DNA from: Bacillota bacterium
GTDB lineage: Bacteria; Bacillota_C; Negativicutes; JAEYSJ01
Assembly (NCBI GenBank): GCA_023434855.1
Contig: JAEYSJ010000068.1
Location: 1-8,817, forward strand
DNA length: 8,817 nt
Direction: 5' to 3'
Shown here: positions 1-5,303 of the stretch, piece after piece
Position numbering within the stretch: position 1 is the first letter of the stretch
Layout: every line of letters begins with the position of its first letter
Notes under the pieces: generated by a model
The model's input: only the letters and a program-made list of their open reading frames with translations
Told to the model about the DNA's origin: nothing
Databases searched by the model: none
Program-made: the position numbers and the translations under genes

Positions 1-882
1 CCGCTAGAAAGCTTTATTGGTAAAAGTATATGGGATGTCTTTCCTGCTGAAAAGGAATGGCAAGATGCCTTTTCCAAGGTTTTAAAAGATCAGCAAACTT
101 TTCGTGGAGAGCTTTTTAGTAAAACTAATCAAAAATGGTATGGAATACATATTTATCCCACAAGGGATGGGCTGTCCGCTCATTTTCGGGATATTACGGA
201 ACGTCGGCAGCTTGAGCAGGAAATGACTAAACTTGACAGGTTAAATGTTGTTGGGGAAATGGCGGCAAGCATTGGACATGAGGTTAGGAATCCTATGACA
301 ACAGTAAGAGGATTTCTGCAGATGATAAAAATGAAGCAACAGTATCAGGAATTGCACGATACCTTCGACATTATGATTGACGAACTTGATCGAGCCAACT
401 CAATAATTTCCGAATATCTTACCTTAGCAAAAAATAAAACCGCGAATTTGGAACCTGCCAGCCTCAACTCTATTATTCGTACCCTATATCCTCTTGTCCA
501 GGCAGATGCTTTACGGCTAGGACATGATATTTGTTTAAACCTCGATGATTTACCGGAGATACTTCTTAATGAAAAAGATATCAGACAACTCATTTTAAAT
601 ATCGTGCGAAATGGTATTGAAGCGATGGAAACCCATGGGGTCATAACAATAAAAACATATATTGAAAATGAAAACATAGTTCTCGCTATTTCGGATACTG
701 GAAAAGGGATGTCACAAGAGATACGCGAGAAGCTTGGAACACCATTTCTGACAACAAAAGATAGTGGAACCGGGATTGGGTTATCGGTTTGCTACAGAAT
801 TGTTGAAAGACACAAGGCAACTATACATGTAGAAACATCGTTAAATGGCACAACATTTTTCATTCATTTCCCGGCAAAATAA
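1..882 (+). CDS. PAS-domain sensor histidine kinase, sporulation-kinase-like, 5'-truncated by the window edge
   Basis: The open frame runs from base 1 with no stop, so the gene begins upstream; the ATG at 223 is internal. The visible 293 residues start with the C-terminal half of a PAS domain (about 1-68, ending in the typical FRDITERR exit motif). A HisKA dimerisation helix follows with the phospho-acceptor H93 in GHEVRNPMTTVRGFLQM. The HATPase_c domain has the N box around N204, DTGKGM at 232-237 and GTGIGL at 256-261. It should autophosphorylate on His93 and pass phosphate to a response regulator. The H-box wording matches the KinA-KinE/Spo0F-type orphan kinases of spore-forming Firmicutes, so a sporulation phosphorelay role is plausible but inferred. 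No response regulator lies next to it on this side. No membrane segment is visible, but the missing N-terminus could hold sensor domains. The gene converges on the leftward gene at 1219-1956. Confidence 0.93.
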   Translation, partial: PLESFIGKSIWDVFPAEKEWQDAFSKVLKDQQTFRGELFSKTNQKWYGIHIYPTRDGLSAHFRDITERRQLEQEMTKLDRLNVVGEMAASIGHEVRNPMTTVRGFLQMIKMKQQYQELHDTFDIMIDELDRANSIISEYLTLAKNKTANLEPASLNSIIRTLYPLVQADALRLGHDICLNLDDLPEILLNEKDIRQLILNIVRNGIEAMETHGVITIKTYIENENIVLAISDTGKGMSQEIREKLGTPFLTTKDSGTGIGLSVCYRIVERHKATIHVETSLNGTTFFIHFPAK

Positions 883-935
883 AGTTAATTTAAAGACTAA
901 TAAGAAAACCGCTAACGCGGCCTGGGGATACGGTT

Positions 936-1112
936 AACCACGGAGGACACAGAGGGCACGGAGGGTTATTATTAATACTCTTATTCCCGGCGGTGTTCTG
1001 AACTCAACGTACTACCCTTTGTCCACAGTTAAAGTCATACAATATCCCGATCTGATTGCACGAATATATATTCGTGCCGTTCCACTACGTGTACTCCGCG
1101 TACTCCGTGGTT
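936..1112. repeat. 177-bp element bounded by imperfect inverted repeats built from 9-mers
   Basis: The left arm (936-963) and the reverse complement of the right arm (1085-1112) match at 22 of 28 positions, with the outer ten bases (AACCACGGAG) identical. Each arm reads as about three 9-base units resembling NACACGGAG. The 121 bp between the arms have no open frame of note and contain a perfect 20-bp palindrome at 1058-1077. A partial copy of the arm lies at 7062-7080. I infer a dispersed extragenic repeat, either MITE-like or a folded REP-like element. I could not see a clear target-site duplication. Confidence 0.55.
1058..1077. repeat. Perfect 20-bp palindrome
   Basis: Bases 1058-1077 equal their own reverse complement: GCACGAAT, an AT-alternating core, then ATTCGTGC. 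The palindrome lies inside the inverted-repeat-bounded element between two convergent genes. It could be a protein-binding site or the tip of a larger folded structure. It has no T-tract, so it is not a terminator. Confidence 0.6.
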
Positions 1113-1167
1113 CAAAAACATTATCACCAAGCTGACTACGACTCAAGACTATGCTTTTTGATAGATT

Positions 1168-1195
1168 AAAAAAACGCCTGAATAGGCGTTTTTTT
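1168..1195. terminator. Bidirectional intrinsic terminator between convergent genes
   Basis: An ACGCCT/AGGCGT stem (1174-1179 and 1184-1189) with loop GAAT is flanked by six A on the left and six T on the right. RNA made from either strand therefore carries a hairpin followed by a U-tract. It lies 24 bp beyond the stop of the leftward 245-aa gene and about 285 bp beyond the kinase stop, so it serves the leftward gene closely and backs up the kinase. Confidence 0.88.
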
Positions 1196-1218
1196 ATGAT
1201 AGGTCTGACTAAAAGTCT

Positions 1219-1956
1219 TTAGTGCCAGAGTTCGGCCAAGTTATCTGTTCCATATTTTAATTTGGATTTTTCTTTAATATCCGATAAATTATATGACGGG
1301 TATTTTGAACTGTCTGACGAGGATTGTGTTAATTTCCAGCCGTCTTTGGTAAGGTTGAGCGTAAAAGTCATGTAGGCAATATCAGTATCACCATGTAAGG
1401 TCATCGTATTGGCTAATTCACGGGTATATGTACATGAACCTTCGATAGAAGTTGAATCGGCTGATGATATTTCCACATAACGAAGGATGAAATTATTGTA
1501 TTTTCCCACCCAGCTGTCAAATTGCTGTGGTAACAAATCTTTGGACATAGTGTCAATTTCTTGAAGCTTACTTAAATTTCTGGAATTAAAAGCATCCATT
1601 CTTTTTAATAAAACATAGATTGCAGCTCGTTCATCATCGGAAATAGTAGTCGTAATCTTGTCAATAGATTTTATCTCAATGATTGTTCCCCACATGACAT
1701 AGCTAACCATATTATCACGAATAACCGCATGAAACTTAACCGGAAGACCTTCTTTGCGAAGTTCATGCGGTAAATTAGTCGGCTGATACTTCCTGCCATC
1801 ATCCCCAATAATACCGTATAGACCTCCTTCAATAGGAACATAGCTTACTCTTCCGGTTAATTGAAGATCAGGACCAGAAGCGAAGGCAAACGGGTGGGTT
1901 GCTAAAATAATCAGGGTAATCACTAAGCTTACATAAAATTTAGTTAATCTAGGCAT
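1219..1956 (-). CDS. Exported two-domain protein of unknown function (OB-like plus NTF2-like)
   Basis: The 245-aa product begins with a clear Sec signal peptide: basic start, then a hydrophobic run at about 8-24 ending in FAFASG, with no lipobox cysteine. Residues about 31-98 (LTGRVSYVPIEGGLYGIIGDDG...) look like a small beta-barrel of the kind seen in short exported OB-like proteins, with the recurrent GGLYGIIGDDG and MWGTIIEI patterns. Residues about 110-245 (a helix with RMDAFNSRN, then beta-strands ending in KDGWKL) resemble an NTF2/SnoaL-type scaffold. Both fold calls are from pattern recognition only. The ATG has an AGAGGAG ribosome site 7 bp upstream. A promoter at 1988-2016 should drive it independently of the 55-aa gene, whose end that promoter overlaps. 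I do not recognise a specific function; ligand binding outside the membrane is a guess. Confidence 0.85.
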   Translation of the reverse strand: MPRLTKFYVSLVITLIILATHPFAFASGPDLQLTGRVSYVPIEGGLYGIIGDDGRKYQPTNLPHELRKEGLPVKFHAVIRDNMVSYVMWGTIIEIKSIDKITTTISDDERAAIYVLLKRMDAFNSRNLSKLQEIDTMSKDLLPQQFDSWVGKYNNFILRYVEISSADSTSIEGSCTYTRELANTMTLHGDTDIAYMTFTLNLTKDGWKLTQSSSDSSKYPSYNLSDIKEKSKLKYGTDNLAELWH

Positions 1957-1987
1957 GGCAACGCTCCTCTTTATTGATATTAATTAA

Positions 1988-2016
1988 ATTATAATACATA
2001 TAAATACTAATGTGAA
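1988..2016 (-). promoter_or_regulatory. Sigma-A-type promoter for the 245-aa exported protein
   Basis: Read leftward, TTCACA (2011-2016) and TATAAT (1988-1993) are separated by exactly 17 bp, eleven of twelve consensus bases. The -10 box is about 31 bp from the ATG at 1956. The promoter overlaps the stop codon of the upstream 55-aa gene, so the two genes may be uncoupled. Confidence 0.7.
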
Positions 2017-2174
2017 CTAGTGAAGATAATATACATAAAAAATATAAATGCAACTATTATCAGCCAATCGAGCAATTTGGATTTTTGTTTGGTTTTTAGG
2101 ATTTTTTTCCTGGCTTCCAAACGTGCTTTTTCAATTTCAAATATTCTTAATGTTTCCTCAGGAGTCAAAGGCAC
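2007..2174 (-). CDS. Small single-span membrane protein, 55 aa
   Basis: I start this gene at the GTG at 2174, because GGGAGGTG (2181-2188) lies at ideal spacing before it. The longer frame back to 2210 would include the ribosome site as coding sequence. The N-terminal half is acidic then basic and helical (PLTPEETLRIFEIEKARLEARKK), and is probably a cytoplasmic amphipathic helix. The C-terminal half has one hydrophobic span at about residues 35-51 (LLDWLIIVAFIFFMYIIF) and a short polar tail. This layout is common in small conserved Firmicutes proteins of unknown role. No function is claimed. It reads in the same direction as the 245-aa gene and lies 50 bp upstream of it. Confidence 0.72.
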   Translation of the reverse strand: MPLTPEETLRIFEIEKARLEARKKILKTKQKSKLLDWLIIVAFIFFMYIIFTSSH

Positions 2175-2180
2175 ATCAAT

Positions 2181-2188
2181 CACCTCCC
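2181..2188 (-). promoter_or_regulatory. Ribosome-binding site that sets the GTG start of the 55-aa protein
   Basis: GGGAGGTG read leftward is followed by six bases (ATTGAT) and then GTG at 2174. The upstream ATG of the longer frame at 2210 lacks a comparable site. Confidence 0.7.
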
Positions 2189-2296
2189 GGAACCCTATTA
2201 AAAGCAACAAATTTATGAGAATTTGGAAGTTTACTTTATTACTTGAAGTATTTTTATAATACCGTTTTAAACTGGTCTATATGACCTAACAACAAG

Positions 2297-2320
2297 ATTA
2301 TAGTACAAACTCCTTGTCAA
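2297..2320 (-). promoter_or_regulatory. Possible promoter boxes with abnormal spacing ahead of the 55-aa gene
   Basis: A perfect TTGACA (2315-2320) and a perfect TATAAT (2297-2302) read leftward but are only 12 bp apart, too close for ordinary sigma-A use. The TATAAT may work with a poor -35 further upstream. Just downstream, 2274-2286 carries a GGTC/GACC inverted repeat that could be an operator. Confidence 0.35.
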
Positions 2321-2347
2321 AAAAAGTAAAATTGCACAAATTAACCC

Positions 2348-2384
2348 AAAAAATAATTGGGTGGTTGTTAACCACCCAATTATT
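2348..2384 (-). terminator. Intrinsic terminator of the 52-aa peptide gene
   Basis: A perfect 15-bp stem pairs 2352-2366 with 2370-2384 around a 3-nt loop. Read leftward it is followed by six T (complement of 2348-2353). The stem begins inside the stop codon of the 52-aa gene (2380-2382), so the coding end and the terminator overlap. Confidence 0.85.
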
Positions 2385-2538
2385 CACCACGTAGAAACAT
2401 CATAGCTGCCTGGATCGCAGAATTTTTGGCAACAGTTTCCTGTTTATCATCTAAAACACTACTGTTAATTTTATTAAATGCTTCTTCTGAGGGACCGGCA
2501 TATTCCCTATAAGCATCTGCCTTATTGTCTGATTGCAT
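2380..2538 (-). CDS. Small soluble peptide of unknown function, 52 aa
   Basis: Reading leftward from the ATG at 2538 gives 52 codons and a TAA, beginning MQSDNKADAYREYAGPSEEA and ending AIQAAMMFLRGE. A GGGAGGT site (2546-2552) lies 7 bp before the ATG, and a strong terminator starts at the stop codon. These two flanking signals are the main evidence that the gene is real. The product is charged, without signal peptide, membrane span or cysteine, and predicted mostly helical by eye. It lies 118 bp downstream of the initiator tRNA on the same strand, with no terminator seen between them, so co-transcription is possible. I do not recognise the family. Confidence 0.75.
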   Translation of the reverse strand: MQSDNKADAYREYAGPSEEAFNKINSSVLDDKQETVAKNSAIQAAMMFLRGE

Positions 2539-2585
2539 ATCTTTTACCTCCCGAATTTGGTATAGACGTACAGAAAATAAAGTAT

Positions 2586-2627
2586 TGAAGAGTAACCATT
2601 GATTCGAATTGATTTTGTGAAGAGTAA
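2586..2627. repeat. Direct repeat pair 32 bp apart upstream of the 52-aa gene
   Basis: TGAAGAGTAA occurs at 2586-2595 and again at 2618-2627, about three helical turns apart. Between them are two ATTGATT words flanking a CGA. The arrangement lies 48-90 bp upstream of the 52-aa start, where an operator could lie. It may also be chance in AT-rich DNA. Confidence 0.35.
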
Positions 2628-2656
2628 ATCGAATATTTCTATCAGGATTGAAAACC

Positions 2657-2732
<76 letters not shown>

Positions 2733-2762
2733 ATGGTAGATACAAAAGCTCTTCTAAAAAAT

Positions 2763-2768
2763 AGTATA
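2763..2768 (-). promoter_or_regulatory. Probable -10 box of the tRNA-fMet gene
   Basis: TATACT reads leftward 31 bp before the tRNA 5' end. No good -35 hexamer lies 16-18 bp further upstream, so the call rests on the -10 match and distance. Confidence 0.35.
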
Positions 2769-2823
2769 TGTAAAAATATTCAATATATGCATAAGTTTAT
2801 ATTTTAAATAATTATTTAAATAG

Positions 2824-2849
2824 GAAAAGGTGGCAAATGCCACCTTTTC
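2824..2849 (-). terminator. Intrinsic terminator of the 41-aa peptide gene
   Basis: An 11-bp stem (GAAAAGGTGGC at 2824-2834 with its complement at 2839-2849) has a 4-nt loop. Read leftward it ends in TTTTC followed by a T/A-rich run. It lies 40 bp beyond the stop of the 41-aa gene and separates that gene from the tRNA. Confidence 0.75.
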
Positions 2850-2888
2850 TCATCAGAGCCTGTTACAAAATACTCATCTAACACTCTA

Positions 2889-3014
2889 TCAGCTACAGCC
2901 ACATGATTTCTTTGGTTTAACTTTTTCACCATTTTGCTCTTGTTTATCCTTCGGGGCGATTTCTTTAGCGAACTCCACAGATTTAGTACGCGGGCATTGC
3001 GCTTCTTTTTTCAT
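2889..3014 (-). CDS. Small basic peptide with C-terminal Cys-Gly-Cys, 41 aa
   Basis: Reading leftward from the ATG at 3014 gives 41 codons ending in tandem stops TGA TAG. An AGGAGGTG site (3020-3027) lies 5 bp before the ATG and a terminator hairpin follows, so the gene has all the expected signals. The product begins MKKEAQCPRTKSVEF and ends KPKKSCGCS. It is lysine-rich with three cysteines (C7, C38, C40). The terminal CxC could bind a metal or be a redox or modification site, but that is inference. There is no signal peptide or membrane span. I do not recognise the family. Confidence 0.75.
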   Translation of the reverse strand: MKKEAQCPRTKSVEFAKEIAPKDKQEQNGEKVKPKKSCGCS

Positions 3015-3188
3015 AGTATCACCTCCTGAAAATATTGTTCCCGGCTAATTTGATTTGGATGCCTGTAAAAATTTTTTTTATCATTTGGCAATATGTTCTA
3101 CTGAATAAATGTATATTTTATTGAAATTATCACTAAAATTGATTATGGAATTAATTGTAGAAGTAACTAGAATTAGAAGAGAAAAATT

Positions 3189-3217
3189 TTGACAAACAAA
3201 GGAAATAGAAGTACAAT
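3189..3217 (+). promoter_or_regulatory. Near-consensus sigma-A promoter for the thioesterase-murI unit
   Basis: TTGACA (3189-3194), a 17-bp spacer and TACAAT (3212-3217) match the consensus at eleven of twelve positions. Transcription should start near 3224, giving a leader of about 150 nt before the first coding gene. This is the strongest promoter in the window. Confidence 0.85.
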
Positions 3218-3223
3218 AAGTAG

Positions 3224-3333
3224 TGGCTTTTAGGGTGTGCACTCACTAAATATTGTTTCCGTTGCAGTGTGCCCCGCAGGTAATCCGCCGGGTGCACCAT
3301 TAACTTGCACACGCCTGAGGCGTGCTTTTTTTT
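3224..3333 (+). ncRNA. Candidate structured leader RNA (riboswitch, attenuator or small RNA), class not recognised
   Basis: The leader folds by eye into a closed junction. A 7-bp closing stem pairs 3235-3241 with 3306-3312. An inner hairpin pairs 3269-3275 with 3290-3297, with one bulged T at 3293. A CACT/AGTG pairing (3244-3247 with 3266-3269) is possible. The 3' strand of the closing stem shares bases 3310-3312 with the terminator stem that follows, so the two folds compete. That is the usual logic of a ligand-controlled terminator, with closing-stem formation favouring read-through. The same DNA could also encode a free small RNA of about 110 nt ending at the terminator. I compared it by memory with the T-box, TPP, SAM, ZTP, GEMM, fluoride, THF and preQ1 classes and found no match. 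Confidence 0.55.
3310..3333 (+). terminator. Intrinsic terminator in the leader before the thioesterase gene
   Basis: A 6-bp stem, CACGCC (3310-3315) with GGCGTG (3319-3324), has a TGA loop and is followed by C and eight T (3326-3333). It lies between the strong promoter at 3189 and the thioesterase ATG at 3373, so it can cut off the downstream genes. Confidence 0.85.
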
Positions 3334-3372
3334 GTAATTGTTCATTAGGTATCACGAAGTGAGGTTTAGCGG

Positions 3373-3783
3373 ATGATAACTGTACGGGAAAAAGTAAGGT
3401 TTTCAGAAACAGATATGATGGGAGTGGTACATCATGCCAATTATCTCCGCTGGTTTGAAATAGGCCGTGTTGAATACTTGCGGCAGTCAGGAGTTTATTT
3501 ATTAAATTTAATGGCGGACAATATTTTATTTCCTATTACCGATGTTAGTTGCCAATACCGCGCGTCAGCCAAATTTGATGATTACATATTAATTGAAACA
3601 ACAATGGCTGATTTATCAAAAGCAAAAATGGTGTTTTCACATCGAATAATCAGAGAACAGGACAATGCATTGCTGGCTGTTGGACGGACACAAAATGTAT
3701 TTATTGATAATCACGGAAAAATAATCCGGCTGCCAGCGGATTATTTCAACAGGCTAAAGGAAGCATATGCCAATGAGATTTAA
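3373..3783 (+). CDS. YbgC/4-hydroxybenzoyl-CoA-type hotdog acyl-CoA thioesterase
   Basis: The 136-aa product has the usual length for a single-hotdog thioesterase. It begins with a beta-strand and then the active-site signature ETDMMGVVHHANYLRWFE, with the catalytic D14, G17, H20 and Y24 in the DxxGxVxxxxY pattern of the YbgC/FcbC family. It should hydrolyse an acyl-CoA thioester in the cytoplasm, probably as a homotetramer; the acyl group cannot be told from sequence. The ATG at 3373 follows AAGTGAGG with 8-bp spacing. The gene is the first after the promoter and terminator-bearing leader and precedes murI by 85 bp. It lacks the Tol-Pal neighbours of the proteobacterial ybgC, so a housekeeping role in that system is not implied. 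Confidence 0.9.
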   Translation: MITVREKVRFSETDMMGVVHHANYLRWFEIGRVEYLRQSGVYLLNLMADNILFPITDVSCQYRASAKFDDYILIETTMADLSKAKMVFSHRIIREQDNALLAVGRTQNVFIDNHGKIIRLPADYFNRLKEAYANEI

Positions 3784-3826
3784 AGGTTTGGTGCTATGCC
3801 AGACCTTCGTGCTATGCGCATATAAT
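3783..3826 (+). promoter_or_regulatory. Hairpin, 9-bp direct repeat and TATAAT box ahead of murI
   Basis: A 9-bp stem (3783-3791 with 3799-3807, one G-T pair) starts at the last base of the thioesterase stop codon. It has no T-tract. The loop word GTGCTATGC (3791-3799) is repeated at 3809-3817. A perfect TATAAT lies at 3821-3826 without a good -35. Together this could be a second promoter with an operator for murI, or an mRNA processing or stability hairpin. Confidence 0.35.
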
Positions 3827-3868
3827 GAATGACGGCTAGAGAGAATATTTTTACAAGGAGGTATTGTT

Positions 3869-4675
3869 ATGGCCAATAATGCACCAATCGGTGTCTTTGA
3901 TTCTGGAATTGGTGGGCTTACAGTAGTTAAAGAAATCATGTCTTTAATGCCTGGCGAAAGTATTGTATATTTTGGCGACACAGCCCGAACACCTTATGGA
4001 TCACGTTCGCCAGCCGAAATTGTGGAGTTTATGCACCAGATTCTCCGGTTTCTAAAGGTGCAAAATATCAAAATAGCGGTAATGGCATGTAATACTATGA
4101 CGGCCTGCGGCCTGGAAATAGCACAGAAGCAGTATCCCTTTCCAGTAGTAGGGGTGAATACCGGTGTACATACAGCATTGAGAATTAGTAAAAACAAAAA
4201 TATCGGAGTGATTGCTACCCAGGCAACAATTGCCGGCGGCAAGCACGGTAAAGCCGTAAAGGATGCTGATTCTGGAGCAGTTATCTATCCCCAGGCCTGT
4301 CCTAAATTTGTACCGCTAATTGAACAGGAACATATAGAGGGTGCCTTGATTGAAGATGCTGCTTTAGAATATCTTACGCCAATTAGGGACGCCGGCGTGG
4401 AAACACTTATTTTAGGTTGTACCCACTACCCATATATCAGTCCTTTAATCAGGCGAATAATGGGGAAGGACGTTGACTTAGTTGATCCAGCCCGGGACAC
4501 CGTCCTTGATGCCTACAATATATTGGCAAAAGCCGATATGTTGGCTGATAATAAAGCCGGTACAATACGCTTATGTTTTTCAGCTGATCTTGAACGGGTC
4601 AGACGATTGGCAAAGGTTATTCTGGGAGAGCCTTTACCTGACATTGAATTGGTAAATTTGCAGGATTTTACTTAA
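3869..4675 (+). CDS. murI: Glutamate racemase
   Basis: The enzyme interconverts L- and D-glutamate without cofactor, supplying D-Glu for peptidoglycan stem peptides in the cytoplasm. The 268 residues match the family length. Motifs in order are GVFDSGIGGLTV (8-19, proton-handling D11 and S12), YFGDTARTPYG (34-44), the first catalytic cysteine C74 in ACNTMTA, and the second catalytic cysteine C184 in LGCTHYP with H186. Methionine in CNTMTA replaces the small residue usual at that position, which is a mild deviation near the active site. AAGGAGG (3855-3861) lies 7 bp before the ATG. It follows the thioesterase in the same direction and may share its promoter, with a possible extra promoter at 3821. 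Confidence 0.96.
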   Translation: MANNAPIGVFDSGIGGLTVVKEIMSLMPGESIVYFGDTARTPYGSRSPAEIVEFMHQILRFLKVQNIKIAVMACNTMTACGLEIAQKQYPFPVVGVNTGVHTALRISKNKNIGVIATQATIAGGKHGKAVKDADSGAVIYPQACPKFVPLIEQEHIEGALIEDAALEYLTPIRDAGVETLILGCTHYPYISPLIRRIMGKDVDLVDPARDTVLDAYNILAKADMLADNKAGTIRLCFSADLERVRRLAKVILGEPLPDIELVNLQDFT

Positions 4676-4741
4676 AATAGGAGAAGTTATTTATTAGGGG
4701 AATTATTAATTATTAAAAATGAATAAATTTTTTCACAGCTT

Positions 4742-4747
4742 GGAGGT
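4742..4747 (+). promoter_or_regulatory. Ribosome-binding site that favours the GTG start at 4755
   Basis: GGAGGT is followed by seven bases (CAAAAGT) and then GTG at 4755. The in-frame ATG at 4719 has only a weak AGGGGAA about 17 bp upstream. The strong site lies inside the longer frame, which argues for the shorter protein. Confidence 0.65.
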
Positions 4748-4754
4748 CAAAAGT

Positions 4755-5300
4755 GTGGAGTTTTTATTAGCATTAATCTTGTTAGCAGGCATATTAGGTT
4801 TGGTAGTTTGGTTATTTATTGCCCGGCAGGGAGATGCCGAATTTGAATTTATTGTTGACCAGCATACAGATTGGACATTGGTTGAGAATACATCCAGCAC
4901 AGCTGTTTTTTCCTGTAAAATTCCGTTTATTAACAAAGGTTCTCAGGATGGCACGATTATGGATGCTTATCCGCGTCATTTATTGCCACAGGAGCAATAT
5001 GACGCAGTGGAAGTAAATTCACGCGTAGAATTGGAAAGCGCACCGCGGACCGACGGTTACTGGGAAGCGCTAATTGTGCCGAAAACAACCGGACGATCAA
5101 TAGTGCTGACAGTTAAGTTTACTGCAAAAGATGGCAATATTACTCAGGCGATGGCCAATATGGTGGACATGCCTATATATATAGTGTTTCAGGTTGTTGC
5201 CCGCAGCACATGGTACATTAGTAAATCGTCACGTATTTTAATCACTGCTGAAGAAATCGCCCGTGCATGTACTTCATGCCGGTCGGGACGGGAGGCTTAA
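4755..5300 (+). CDS. Membrane-anchored protein of unknown function, 181 aa
   Basis: Starting at the GTG at 4755, the product opens with one strong hydrophobic span at about residues 2-22 (EFLLALILLAGILGLVVWLF). An extracytoplasmic domain rich in beta-strands follows to about residue 165. The tail ends ARACTSCRSGREA, with two cysteines three residues apart. The span has no signal-peptidase site, so it is probably an N-terminal anchor with the body outside the membrane. The alternative ATG at 4719 would add 12 residues. I do not recognise the domain. Its stop is 3 bp before the CofE-like gene, whose ribosome site lies inside its last codons, so the two are translationally coupled and likely act together. 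Confidence 0.8.
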   Translation: MEFLLALILLAGILGLVVWLFIARQGDAEFEFIVDQHTDWTLVENTSSTAVFSCKIPFINKGSQDGTIMDAYPRHLLPQEQYDAVEVNSRVELESAPRTDGYWEALIVPKTTGRSIVLTVKFTAKDGNITQAMANMVDMPIYIVFQVVARSTWYISKSSRILITAEEIARACTSCRSGREA

Positions 5301-5303
5301 ATT

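Noticed and set aside
909..920. CCGC-TAAC-GCGG hairpin as a kinase terminator
   Set aside because: The stem is only four base pairs and no T-tract follows.
936..965. CRISPR-like repeat
   Set aside because: The units are 9 bp, imperfect and without spacers; there are no cas genes.
2020..2259. Rightward 79-codon open frame opposite the 55-aa protein
   Set aside because: It is antisense to a gene with a strong ribosome site and membrane-protein pattern, and it has no such site itself.
3224..3333. ZTP riboswitch, suggested by CCGCCGGGTGCA resembling CCGCCTGGGCA
   Set aside because: The required 5' half of the ZTP motif is absent and the gene context (thioesterase, murI) does not fit.
3151..3345. 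Leftward 64-codon open frame across the leader region
   Set aside because: It lies antisense to a clear promoter, structured leader and terminator, and has no convincing ribosome site; its sequence is explained by the RNA on the other strand.
3994..4246. Two leftward open frames inside murI
   Set aside because: They are antisense shadows of a confidently identified racemase.
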